DNA from: Sphingobacterium allocomposti
GTDB lineage: Bacteria > Bacteroidota > Bacteroidia > Sphingobacteriales > Sphingobacteriaceae
DNA length: 64,000 nt
Assembly: GCF_008124885.1 (NCBI RefSeq)
Contig: NZ_VNHX01000003.1
Span: 186,001 to 250,000 of the forward strand
Reading direction: 5' to 3'
In this document: piece after piece, positions 19,179 through 27,686 of the stretch
Numbering within the stretch: position 1 is the stretch's first letter
How the letters are laid out: each line of letters starts with the position of its first letter
The notes under the pieces: model-generated
The model's database searches: none
Seen by the model: the letters and a program-made list of their open reading frames with translations, nothing else
What the model was told of the DNA's origin: nothing
Made by a program: the position numbers and the translations under genes

Positions 19179-20240
19179 ATGAAGATAAAAACGATATACT
19201 GCGGAATTGCCTTGCTTGTGTTCAGCTTTTCTGCCTGTAAAAATCAAGATTGGGAATTTCCAGATTACGACTACCAGTCAGTATACTTTGCTTATCAATC
19301 GCCCATCCGCACCCTCACTCTAGGAGAGGATATCTTCGATACCAGCCTAGATAACGAACATAAGTTCATGGTCATGGCGACAACCGCCGGCGTATATAAC
19401 AACCTAAAAGATATACGTATTGACTTTGAAGTGGACAATAGCTTGACGGACGATATCGTATTTGGTCCGGGCGGAACCGCCCCTGCCGGAGCCCCCATTG
19501 AGGCGTTGCCGCAAAATTACTATACGTTGGCATCCAATAGCATACTTATACCTAAGGGAAGTTTGATAGGTGGCGTGGAGGTACAACTCACAGATGCTTT
19601 CTTCGCTGATCCAAAATCGCTAAGTACGAACTATGTCCTACCCATTCGGATGACTGGCGTTAGCAATGCAGATACCATCTTGTCCGGACGCCCTATAGAA
19701 TCGGGAAGCCTACTTAGACCGACGAGGGAAGAGGATTGGGAGATAGTGCCGAAAAACTATACCCTATACGCCATTAAATACATCAACACCTGGCACGGCA
19801 ACTACCTACGCCGTGGCGTTGATAATATTGACGGAAAAAATGGTCGTGAAAGCCTAACGCAAAGGATCGTCCGTAACGAAGGACTAGTGGAACGAGATGA
19901 AGTCGTCAGCCTTCACACCCAAGGGTTACAAAAACTGATTCTACCGCTAACGTTCGCTAATGTAGACCAAACGAATATCAACCTAGAGCTGATCCTGACT
20001 TTCGATAGCAACAACAATTGCAGCATTAGCTCGGGGACTTCTGGCGTCAATGCCAGCGGAACGGGATCCTTTGTGAAGCGCGGCGATAAAAATTCATGGG
20101 GAAATACCGATCGCGACGTCCTGTACCTAGCCTATGAAATTGATATGGATGCCATGCATGTTTCCAGTAAAGACACGCTCGTAATGCGTGACCGAGGAGT
20201 GAAAATGGAAACCTTTGTGATTGCTCCGAAAGAACAATAA
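19179..20240 (+). CDS. xusE: DUF1735-type surface lipoprotein, probable xylan-binding protein
   Basis: A 353-residue lipoprotein (lipobox FSFSAC, Cys20) with an N-terminal DUF1735 domain: YQSVYFAYQSPIRTLTLGED, then an Ig-like region with LPQNYYTLASNSILIPKGS and YVLPIRMT. The C-terminal half (~180-353) is a second beta-rich domain of the kind that follows DUF1735 in these proteins. No catalytic residues are apparent. It lies directly after xusD and before the GH10 gene, the place of the conserved xusE. Proteins in this position are thought to be surface glycan-binding proteins analogous to SusE; binding is inferred, not visible in the sequence. Confidence 0.85.
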   Translation: MKIKTIYCGIALLVFSFSACKNQDWEFPDYDYQSVYFAYQSPIRTLTLGEDIFDTSLDNEHKFMVMATTAGVYNNLKDIRIDFEVDNSLTDDIVFGPGGTAPAGAPIEALPQNYYTLASNSILIPKGSLIGGVEVQLTDAFFADPKSLSTNYVLPIRMTGVSNADTILSGRPIESGSLLRPTREEDWEIVPKNYTLYAIKYINTWHGNYLRRGVDNIDGKNGRESLTQRIVRNEGLVERDEVVSLHTQGLQKLILPLTFANVDQTNINLELILTFDSNNNCSISSGTSGVNASGTGSFVKRGDKNSWGNTDRDVLYLAYEIDMDAMHVSSKDTLVMRDRGVKMETFVIAPKEQ

Positions 20241-20269
20241 ACCGATAAAGAACTTTAATCAATTCGCAT

Positions 20270-22429
20270 ATGAACCTTCGTTATAGAACCAGCACTTATC
20301 TCCTTGTTGCAGCCCTCCTCGGGAATTCCTGCGCCAAACAAATAACCGCAGATTTTCCCGTAGGTAAACCAGAGAGCATTATCGCTCAAGAAGATATCGA
20401 TTCGTACGCCCCACTCCTCAGCTATTTGGATAAAGAGGCAAATGCCGACTTCCGCTGGGGGGTAGCTGTCAATATTTCGGACTACCTAGGTAAGGGCGTG
20501 ATGCATCGCTTAGTGAACCGAAATTTTGAAGAAATCGTGACGGCAAATGCCATGAAGCATTTTTCTATTGTGCAAAACGATGGATCGCTGAACTTGGCCA
20601 ATGTCCGATCCCTTATCGAATTGGCCGCGGAAAACAATATGAGGCTGTACGGGCATACCTTAGTATGGCATGCCGGACAAAATGCCGCTTACCTCAACGG
20701 CCTGATTGCGCCCGTCAACGTCGGCGGACCGAGTTGGGATGTGGTCACTGCTATTGATTTTGAAACCGACGACAATGCCAACTACCTTTATACAGATAAC
20801 GTAGAAGCCTCTTTCACAGCAGATGGGCAAGGCGCTAACGGTCAGGGGCGCGCATTAAAAGTGACCAACAGCTCCGTACGTACTAACGACTGGGATGTAC
20901 AGTTTTTTATCCGTTTGGACCAGCCGGTGGCGGTCGGCGAACGCTATGAACTCTCGATGGATGTTCGCTCGAATGCGGCAGCAAGCTATAGCTCGCAGGC
21001 ACACCGTGTACCGTACGAGTATATACACTATGATTTCTTTGGGAATATTTCGACTACACCGACATGGACTACCTATACAAGGGAAATTACTGTTTCCGAA
21101 GACATGGCAGGCGCAGCTGCGATTGCTTTTAATCTGGGACTGAACGCCACTACCTACTATTTCGATAATATCAAGGTTAGCAAGTTCAACGAGCAAGGCG
21201 GTGGAGGACCTGTCGGCGATAGAGGCTACGCTCTGACGCTGACCAACCCATCGGTTGTCAACCCATGGGAGGCGCAGACGGCTTACGATTTCGATGCGGT
21301 AGATGCCGGTACTGCATTCACACTAAGCATTGCTGCTAAAGGTTCCAAAGCTGGTTCTATCGGCGTAGATCTTCAAAATTCCGCCGACTACTCCGGCAAT
21401 AGCTTTGGCAACATCAGCTTAAGCACTGATTATCAGGAATACACTTTTACATTAACCAGCACTGGTTTGCGTAACCGATTTATCGTAAACCATGGAGCTT
21501 ATGATGGTACGGTGTATATCGATGACGTACGCTTAACCGTGGCCGGCGGTACAAAGAATCTCATTGCTAACGGCAATTTCGAAAATGGTATGGGTGGTTG
21601 GATCGGCTGGGGAAATGGCTCTAACCGACAGCTATCTGCCGACGGTGAGGGGTACGGTGGATCCGGTGGAGGTGTCATTGAAAAAACACCGGAAGAAAAA
21701 GAACAAATTATTTCCCAAGCGCTGGAAACCTTTATCGCCGGCATGATGGAAGTCACAAAAGGCCACATCAAGGCTTGGGACGTTGTTAACGAGCCCATGT
21801 CAGACTGGCCGGATCAGTATGCCTTGAAAACAGGGGTAGGTAAAGAGAACATGGCAGCCGATGAGTTTTATTGGCAGGATTACTTAGGCAAAGATTATGC
21901 TGTTAAAGCTATCCAATACGCAAGACAATACGGAGATCCAGACGATAAACTCTTTATTAACGACTATGGTCTCGAAGGTGGTGGTGACAAATGCAAAGGA
22001 CTTATCGCCTATGTTGAATATGTAGAGAGTAAAGGTGTTACCGTAGATGGCATCGGCACACAAATGCATATTGATATAAACACGGATAAGGATAACATCG
22101 TAAGGATGTATGAGTTGCTTGCTGCAACCGGCAAACTGATCAAAGTATCCGAACTGGATATCGGTCTCGGAAACAATACGCAGACACCGAATGCGACAGC
22201 AGAACAATATGCAGCACAGGCAGAAATGTATCAATTTGTGATCGAGAAATATTTCGAGATTATACCTAAAGCACAACAGTATGGTATTACGATCTGGAGC
22301 CCATTAGACAGCCCGAACGCAGAGTATTCGTTCTGGAGAAGAGGAGAACCTGTCGGCTTGTGGACCGAAAATCTGGTGCGAAAACCGGCCTATCAAGCTG
22401 TTGCAGAGGCGTTGCAAAAGCAGAAGTAA
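20270..22429 (+). CDS. xyn10C: GH10 endo-xylanase with CBM modules inserted in the catalytic domain
   Basis: A 719-residue outer-membrane lipoprotein (Cys21 in GNSCAK) that cuts xylan backbones at the surface. The GH10 barrel is split. Its first part (~55-152) has NFEEIVTANAMKHFS and LYGHTLVWHAGQN. Residues ~155-470 carry two CBM4/22-like beta-sandwiches (AIDFETDDN...YYFDNIKVSKF and YDFDAVDAGT...VYIDDVRLTV, then LIANGNFENG). The barrel resumes at EKEQIISQALE with acid/base Glu508 (WDVVNEP) and nucleophile Glu628 (VSELDIGLG). A CBM insertion in this place is the hallmark of Xyn10C-type enzymes in xus loci. It follows xusE by 29 bp. Confidence 0.95.
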   Translation: MNLRYRTSTYLLVAALLGNSCAKQITADFPVGKPESIIAQEDIDSYAPLLSYLDKEANADFRWGVAVNISDYLGKGVMHRLVNRNFEEIVTANAMKHFSIVQNDGSLNLANVRSLIELAAENNMRLYGHTLVWHAGQNAAYLNGLIAPVNVGGPSWDVVTAIDFETDDNANYLYTDNVEASFTADGQGANGQGRALKVTNSSVRTNDWDVQFFIRLDQPVAVGERYELSMDVRSNAAASYSSQAHRVPYEYIHYDFFGNISTTPTWTTYTREITVSEDMAGAAAIAFNLGLNATTYYFDNIKVSKFNEQGGGGPVGDRGYALTLTNPSVVNPWEAQTAYDFDAVDAGTAFTLSIAAKGSKAGSIGVDLQNSADYSGNSFGNISLSTDYQEYTFTLTSTGLRNRFIVNHGAYDGTVYIDDVRLTVAGGTKNLIANGNFENGMGGWIGWGNGSNRQLSADGEGYGGSGGGVIEKTPEEKEQIISQALETFIAGMMEVTKGHIKAWDVVNEPMSDWPDQYALKTGVGKENMAADEFYWQDYLGKDYAVKAIQYARQYGDPDDKLFINDYGLEGGGDKCKGLIAYVEYVESKGVTVDGIGTQMHIDINTDKDNIVRMYELLAATGKLIKVSELDIGLGNNTQTPNATAEQYAAQAEMYQFVIEKYFEIIPKAQQYGITIWSPLDSPNAEYSFWRRGEPVGLWTENLVRKPAYQAVAEALQKQK

Positions 22430-22440
22430 TAATACGTTGG

Positions 22441-22471
22441 AAAGGAGGATCCATACGGGGCATCCTCCTTT
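22441..22471 (+). terminator. Hairpin between the xylanase and acetylesterase genes
   Basis: Ten-base perfect arms AAAGGAGGAT and ATCCTCCTTT flank an 11-nt loop, 11 bp after the GH10 stop and 22 bp before the next start. There is only a short run of T after it, so it may be a partial terminator or an mRNA-stabilising structure that lowers expression of the esterase relative to the upstream genes. The 5' arm also contains an anti-SD-like AGGAGG. Confidence 0.6.
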
Positions 22472-22493
22472 CCTTATAAAGAACCGATATAAA

Positions 22494-23333
22494 ATGAAAC
22501 AGAAAACACCATTTTTATTTCTAGTAATTTTCTCACTCGTGGTCTCTTGCCATTGCAGTTACGCCCAAAACCCTAATTTCCATATATACATCTGTTTTGG
22601 TCAGTCCAATATGGAGGGCACAGGCAAAATCGAAGCACAGGATACCATCACCCATCCTAGGATACTACAACTGCAAGCCGTGAATTGTCCAGAACTAGGT
22701 AGACAAAAAGGGCGATGGTACCCGGCTAAAGCTCCACTGTGCCACTGCAATACAGGTGTAAGTCCCGCCGAGCACTTTGGCAAGACACTTATCGAGAATT
22801 TACCCGACAGCGTTACGGTCGGGTTAGTACACGTCGCGGTTGGAGGCTGTCATATCCAATTGTTTGACAAAGACAGCACAGCTGGTTATGTTGAGCAGGC
22901 CCCTGATTGGATGAAAAATAAACTGGCTCTATACGGCAACAATCCCTACAAAACACTTGTTGACATGGCAAAACTTGCACAACAGCGAGGCGTTGTCAAA
23001 GCGATCTTATTACACCAAGGTGAGAGCAATACGGGTGACAAAGATTGGCCAAATAAGGTAAACCGAGTATACAACAACCTACTTAACGATCTAAACCTGC
23101 AAGCCGACAAGACGCCCCTCCTTGTCGGAGAATTATTAGCTGCAGAGCATGGGGGAAAATGTGCCAGTATGAACGCGATTATCGAAACACTTCCACAAAC
23201 CATCCCCAATGCACATGTCGTCTCATCAGAAGGATGCGAGGGTGTGCCAGATGGTTTACATTTCAGCGCTGCAGGCTACCGTTTATTAGGTAAGCGCTAT
23301 GCGGAAACCATGTTGCGTATACTAAAAGATTAG
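22494..23333 (+). CDS. Secreted SGNH acetylesterase (CE6/SASA type)
   Basis: A 279-residue acetylxylan-esterase-like enzyme. The start at 22494 is chosen because it gives a signal peptide (MKQKTPFLFLVIFSLVVSC...SYAQ); a frame open from 22401 would run back through the hairpin and the GH10 stop. SGNH motifs are CFGQSNMEGTG (nucleophile Ser), VAVGGCHI (Gly block), LLHQGESNTG (Asn/Glu block) and VPDGLHFSAAGYR (Asp and His). Unlike the 636-residue esterase at 768-2678 it has no accessory domains. It is the last gene of the rightward operon and probably removes acetyl groups that block the xylanase. Confidence 0.88.
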   Translation: MKQKTPFLFLVIFSLVVSCHCSYAQNPNFHIYICFGQSNMEGTGKIEAQDTITHPRILQLQAVNCPELGRQKGRWYPAKAPLCHCNTGVSPAEHFGKTLIENLPDSVTVGLVHVAVGGCHIQLFDKDSTAGYVEQAPDWMKNKLALYGNNPYKTLVDMAKLAQQRGVVKAILLHQGESNTGDKDWPNKVNRVYNNLLNDLNLQADKTPLLVGELLAAEHGGKCASMNAIIETLPQTIPNAHVVSSEGCEGVPDGLHFSAAGYRLLGKRYAETMLRILKD

Positions 23334-23359
23334 GGAGAGGACGAGAGAGAGGCATGGAT

Positions 23360-23406
23360 GCTGTCTAGCCGTTCGTTTTGATAAGTTTTACGAGCGGCAA
23401 GACAGC
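23360..23406. terminator. Bidirectional intrinsic terminator between convergent operons
   Basis: A 17-bp stem (GCTGTCTAGCCGTTCGT pairing with ACGAGCGGCAAGACAGC, one mismatch and one G-U pair) with a 13-nt loop lies 26 bp after the acetylesterase stop and 11 bp before the leftward GH43 stop. It would end transcription from both sides. Confidence 0.8.
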
Positions 23407-23417
23407 CTCCCTTGCTT

Positions 23418-25166
23418 CTACTCTACTTTTATATCATTTGCAGATGTTGCATACAGTCCAATCATGGCGCCGGTAAACCCGCCAGCTACATCCGTCGAAA
23501 GGATGTCGCCTGACACGGTGCCGCCTAAATTCTCGAATGTTCCATTGTTCATCGCATAGTAAAATCGATAATCATCACCATTGGCGGTAACTTTCAACGA
23601 TATTTTACCCATTCTTTCCAACCTCGTTTGCGCGATAAGCTTAGATGTTCCTTTTTCTGTTCGTTCTAGTACCAGATAATAATCCTTACCCGACTTCGTG
23701 ACGCCGAATACATAATTGAATGCCTCGCTTTGTACACAGGCTAACCCCGCCAAATCGCCGGCCGTCTCGGGCTTATAATGCATATCGACGGATGCCGAAA
23801 AAGTAGCATGCTGCTGACGGTGGAATAATGTAGAAATGGGCTTTAGAGCTTTAATATTAACATTAAATGGCTTGATGACAAGCCCGTTCTTGCTCTTTCG
23901 GATAAATTTTTCACGCGGCCCACGCAGGGCTATCCATCGATCATCCAAACCAGTTCCCTCAAAATTATCAACAAACGTAAAATTGCCGCTAGGAAAAAAG
24001 TCGTCCATACCCGTCTTGTTTTCTGCACCTCGCGGCATCTCGATGGACGGCTTAAGCGGCTCCATACCACCTTGGAATACCGGCCATTCGCCCGACCAAT
24101 CGACCGGCAAGATAAATGTTTCGCGACCGGTATTTACTCGTCCCTTTTCATTCGGACGAATGGCAAGGAATACGCCATACCAGTCGCCGTTCGGTGTTTC
24201 CACCAGATCCGCATGACCGGCCCACTCTACAGGGTTTGGTCTGCTCTTATCCAAATGCCGTTGCGATAGAATAGGATTCTTTTCAGCAGGTTTGTAAGGC
24301 CCTCGAGGGCTGTCACTGACGAAAATGACTTCGCTGTGGTTGGCGCCAGTTCCGCCTTCGGCACACATTAAATAGTATTTTCCGTATCGCTTATAGACAT
24401 GGGGCGCCTCAATCCATATCGGCTTTTTGGAAATGTCAACCCCACCGTCAACGATAATCTTGTCCGTGCCGGCAATAACTTGATCTTTTTCCACATCGTA
24501 GTCCCACACTTTGATCACGCGATGGCCTTGGTAAAGTTCTTTACCCTCATCCGGTGCATCGTTGTGCACTACGTAGGCTTTTCCATCATCATCAAAGAAT
24601 AGCGCTGGGTCAATCCCATCAAAATTTAACTTAATTGGATCCGACCAATTGCCTTGAAGCGGATCTTTCGTTTTTACGACGATATTTCCAAATCCACCAG
24701 CAAATTGCGTCGTAATCAAGTAAAACGTATCATTATGTGGGTTGTACAGAATATCCGGTGCATAAACACCCATGCTAATGCCCGCATCGCCCACTTTCAA
24801 TTGCGATTCTCTTTCCAACACATGTCCTATCTGTTTCCAGTTCACCAGGTCCTTAGAATGAAAGATAGGCACACCGGGAAACATTACAAAAGAAGAAGTC
24901 ACCAAATAATAGTCATCTCCCTTACGGGTGATGCTCGGATCGGGATAACATCCCTGTAAGATCGGGCTATAAAAATGTCCTTCAGGCAAGGGATTTTCCA
25001 CATATATCTCATCCTTTCCAACATATTCGAAGTTTTGGAAAATCGGTTCGTTACCGGCAACGATTCTGCCGCCGTCCTTATCTTGAACATGCCGACATGC
25101 GGACAATACCGCCAATAAAAGCAGGCCTAACCACACTGCTGTCTGTTTATGTTTACTCTTTTTCAT
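23418..25166 (-). CDS. GH43 beta-xylosidase/arabinofuranosidase lipoprotein with C-terminal beta-sandwich
   Basis: A 582-residue GH43 enzyme with a lipoprotein signal (LLLLAVLSACRH). The start at 25166 is chosen for that signal peptide; open frame exists to 25253 but adds 29 residues of unrelated sequence. The propeller has ILQGCYPDPSITRKGDDYYL (base Asp), FDGIDPALFFDDDGKAYVV (second Asp) and IWIEAPHVYKRYGKYYL (acid Glu), with PNPVEWAGHADLVETPNGDW. The C-terminal ~190 residues (FVDNFEGTGLDDRWIALRG onward) form the GH43_C2 lectin-like beta-sandwich found in beta-xylosidases. It is the last gene of the leftward alpha-glucuronidase/xylose operon, separated from xylA by a hairpin. Confidence 0.92.
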   Translation of the reverse strand: MKKSKHKQTAVWLGLLLLAVLSACRHVQDKDGGRIVAGNEPIFQNFEYVGKDEIYVENPLPEGHFYSPILQGCYPDPSITRKGDDYYLVTSSFVMFPGVPIFHSKDLVNWKQIGHVLERESQLKVGDAGISMGVYAPDILYNPHNDTFYLITTQFAGGFGNIVVKTKDPLQGNWSDPIKLNFDGIDPALFFDDDGKAYVVHNDAPDEGKELYQGHRVIKVWDYDVEKDQVIAGTDKIIVDGGVDISKKPIWIEAPHVYKRYGKYYLMCAEGGTGANHSEVIFVSDSPRGPYKPAEKNPILSQRHLDKSRPNPVEWAGHADLVETPNGDWYGVFLAIRPNEKGRVNTGRETFILPVDWSGEWPVFQGGMEPLKPSIEMPRGAENKTGMDDFFPSGNFTFVDNFEGTGLDDRWIALRGPREKFIRKSKNGLVIKPFNVNIKALKPISTLFHRQQHATFSASVDMHYKPETAGDLAGLACVQSEAFNYVFGVTKSGKDYYLVLERTEKGTSKLIAQTRLERMGKISLKVTANGDDYRFYYAMNNGTFENLGGTVSGDILSTDVAGGFTGAMIGLYATSANDIKVE

Positions 25167-25499
25167 CTCGTTTCGGATCATGTTTTTTCTTTTTTCTTCG
25201 ATTACTTCGCACACCCAAGAGAGCGGCGTTTCCTTTGACTTAACGGTAGCCACAACTTCCGCGGCTTTATCGGCAAGGCATTTGACTGGAAACTAACGCC
25301 GTCTACACTATTGAAAATCAACTTCGGTTGCTTATTCAGCACCATCATTAAATCCAATGTTAACGTCAAAGTCTTATCCGCTGCGTTTACGCCTGCAGCA
25401 CCCTGCGGTCGCTAACCAACTCTAGCAAACACTGACCTTCGTGGGTTTTCATTCACCAAAGAGGGGTGGGAACAAACCCCACCCAAAGAGAGAAATGGT
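25167..25499. other. 333-bp gap with broken coding remnants
   Basis: This lies between xylA and the GH43 gene on the leftward transcript. It holds the xylA hairpin (25464-25484). Further left, on the minus strand, about 60 codons read protein-like (VNAADKTLTLTLDLM, LIFNSVDGVSFQ) without a start codon and end in a stop inside the GH43 5' region. A neighbouring frame reads CLADKAAEVVATVKSKETPL and then joins the GH43 leader. The two pieces could be one disrupted gene. I do not recognise the family. Confidence 0.4.
25464..25484 (-). terminator. Hairpin after xylA
   Basis: Seven-base GC-rich arms GGGTGGG and CCCACCC around a 7-nt loop begin 15 bp past the xylA stop. In the leftward direction CTCTTTGG follows, so the T-run is weak. 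It may act as an attenuator before the GH43 gene rather than a full stop. Confidence 0.5.
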
Positions 25500-26828
25500 T
25501 TATATGAATCGACTAATCATGTTTTCCAGATATTCCTGACGCCCGCTGATTGCCTGAGGCTCTCCATTCGCCAAAGCGAAGGCGCGCAGGTCTTCCAGCG
25601 CCAACTTGCCTTGTTCAAAATCAGAGCCAATTCCGCTGTCGAAACTTGCGTAGCGTTCCGTACGGACTTTCCTGTATGCCGAATGTTGTAGGATATTGTC
25701 TGCCGCAATCAAGGCGCGGGCAAAATTATCCATGCCGCCTATGTGTGCGTAAAACAGGTCGGCAGGGTCAGTCGAGTTGCGGCGGATCTTCGCGTCGAAG
25801 TTCACGCCGCCGCCCTGTAAGCCGCCTCCTTCAAGTATAATCAGCAGGGATTCGGTCAACTCGTGAAGGTCATTGGGAAACTGATCGGTATCCCAACCGT
25901 TTTGATAATCGCCACGATTCGCGTCAATTGATCCCAGAAGTCCCGCATCTACCGCGACCTGTAGCTCGTGTTGAAACGTGTGGCCAGCCAATGTAGCATG
26001 GTTAACTTCCAGGTTTAGTTTAAAGTCGTCTAACAGGTCGTATTGCCGCAAAAAACCAATAACGGTAGCCGCATCGTAATCATACTGATGCTTTGTGGGC
26101 TCACAGGGTTTAGGTTCGATAAAAAAGGTCCCCTTAAAGCCATTTCTGCGGGCATAATCTTTTGCCATGTGTAAAAAACGAGCCATGTGCTCTTGCTCCC
26201 GTTTCATATTCGTGTTCAAAAGAGACATATATCCTTCCCGGCCACCCCAAAAAACATAATTCTCACCGTCAAGGGCAATCGTCGCATCGATAGCGGCTTT
26301 CACCTGCGTCCCTCCGTGGGCCACGACATGAAAATCCGGATTGGTTGCTGCGCCATTCATATAACGGTGATGGCTAAACAAATTCGCCGTTCCCCAAAGA
26401 AGCTTAATGCCGCTCTGTTGCTGCTTTTCTTTCGCATAGGCGACTATCTGCGACATATGCTCTTCGTTTTCTGCTATGTTTTCGGTATGATCTATCAGAT
26501 CCACATCATGAAAACAGTAGTACTGCAGCTGCATCTTCGTCATAAACTCAAAGGCTGCATCCATTTTATCCTTCGCGCGTTCTAGAATGGTCTTCTTTAC
26601 GTCCCACGGAAAAAATAACGTCGGCCCACCAAAAGGGTCTGATCCTTTGCCATTGAAAGAATGCCAATAAGCGCAGGCAAACTTAAAATGTTCTGCCATG
26701 GTTTTGCCCGCTACGACACGATTGGCATCATACCACCGAAACGCCAGCGGATTATCTGATTCTATACCTTCATAGTTTATCTGTCCGATATTCTTGAAAT
26801 ACTCCTGATCTCCGGTTAAAACTTTCAT
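25500..26828 (-). CDS. xylA: Xylose isomerase
   Basis: A 442-residue class II xylose isomerase that converts D-xylose to D-xylulose in the cytoplasm, using two divalent metals. Visible signatures: [10 protein letters not shown] with the ring-opening His, [33 protein letters not shown] with the metal Glu and substrate Lys region, [17 protein letters not shown], and [20 protein letters not shown] with metal Asp residues. Length matches the ~437-residue family. It is 26 bp downstream of the transaldolase gene. No xylulokinase gene lies beside it in this window, although xylAB is a common pair. Confidence 0.98.
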   Translation of the reverse strand: MKVLTGDQEYFKNIGQINYEGIESDNPLAFRWYDANRVVAGKTMAEHFKFACAYWHSFNGKGSDPFGGPTLFFPWDVKKTILERAKDKMDAAFEFMTKMQLQYYCFHDVDLIDHTENIAENEEHMSQIVAYAKEKQQQSGIKLLWGTANLFSHHRYMNGAATNPDFHVVAHGGTQVKAAIDATIALDGENYVFWGGREGYMSLLNTNMKREQEHMARFLHMAKDYARRNGFKGTFFIEPKPCEPTKHQYDYDAATVIGFLRQYDLLDDFKLNLEVNHATLAGHTFQHELQVAVDAGLLGSIDANRGDYQNGWDTDQFPNDLHELTESLLIILEGGGLQGGGVNFDAKIRRNSTDPADLFYAHIGGMDNFARALIAADNILQHSAYRKVRTERYASFDSGIGSDFEQGKLALEDLRAFALANGEPQAISGRQEYLENMISRFI

Positions 26829-26854
26829 GTTACGTTCATTATAGTGTTAAATAA

Positions 26855-27520
26855 TTACATTTTCTGTTCTAATGCTCTCTTGTGATCTGCTAGGAACTGC
26901 GCCAACCCGCTATCTGTAAGCGGGTGTTTCAATAATCCCAGTATGGCCGACAAAGGGCCTGTCATAACGTCTGCCCCAATCTTGGCACATCCCAGGATGT
27001 GCGCACTATGTCGGACCGACGCTGCGAGAATCTTTGTGTCAAACGCATAGTTGTCGTAGATTTCACGTATCTCTGCGATGAGCGCCAATCCGCTAACGGA
27101 AATATCATCCAAGCGGCCAATAAAGGGCGACACATACGTCGCCCCAGCTTTCGCGGCAAGAAGTGCCTGTCCCGCAGAAAAAACCAATGTACAATTGGTT
27201 TTGATACCTTTCTGGCTAAAATAACGGATTGCTTTTACGCCGGCTTGGATCATTGGCACCTTAACGACAATCTTACTGTCCAAGGCGGCAAGTTCCTCGC
27301 CCTCCTTGATCATCTCCTCATACGTCGTAGAAATCACCTCTGCACTCACGTCCCCGTCTACTATGGCGCAGATCGCTTTATAATGATTTCGTACCCTCTC
27401 ATCGCCGCTGATACCTTCCTTAGCCATTAAAGAAGGGTTGGTCGTTACACCATCGAGTACGCCTAAATCGTGCGCCTCCTGAATGTCGGCCAGGTTTGCC
27501 GTGTCTATGAAAAATTGCAT
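26855..27520 (-). CDS. tal: Transaldolase (small TalC/FSA-like type)
   Basis: A 221-residue class I aldolase of the short transaldolase group, acting in the non-oxidative pentose phosphate pathway that takes up xylulose 5-phosphate. It begins MQFFIDTANLADI and VTTNPSLMAKEG, has the Schiff-base Lys in KIVVKVPMIQAG, then TNCTLVFSAGQALLAAKAGA and VSPFIGRLDDI. Length is typical for the short form. It lies between the GH67 and xylA genes, tying polymer breakdown to sugar metabolism in one transcript. Transaldolase and fructose-6-phosphate aldolase are hard to separate by sequence; context favours transaldolase. Confidence 0.93.
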   Translation of the reverse strand: MQFFIDTANLADIQEAHDLGVLDGVTTNPSLMAKEGISGDERVRNHYKAICAIVDGDVSAEVISTTYEEMIKEGEELAALDSKIVVKVPMIQAGVKAIRYFSQKGIKTNCTLVFSAGQALLAAKAGATYVSPFIGRLDDISVSGLALIAEIREIYDNYAFDTKILAASVRHSAHILGCAKIGADVMTGPLSAILGLLKHPLTDSGLAQFLADHKRALEQKM

Positions 27521-27686
27521 ATCAAATATTACTTAAGTTTATTTTTGCTCAGCTGGATCACCTTACCATATGATAGAACAGCATCGTAGTCGTTCTTAAG
27601 TAGGGAGGATCCACATACTCGCTGTCCATCACATATCGCCTTTTTAGGTCGAGCCACCCGTCCAGATAACACATATAAGGTAGTAC

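Noticed and set aside
26187..26585. A 132-codon open frame opposite xylA
   Set aside because: It is a mirror of the xylA coding strand, and xylA has complete catalytic motifs.
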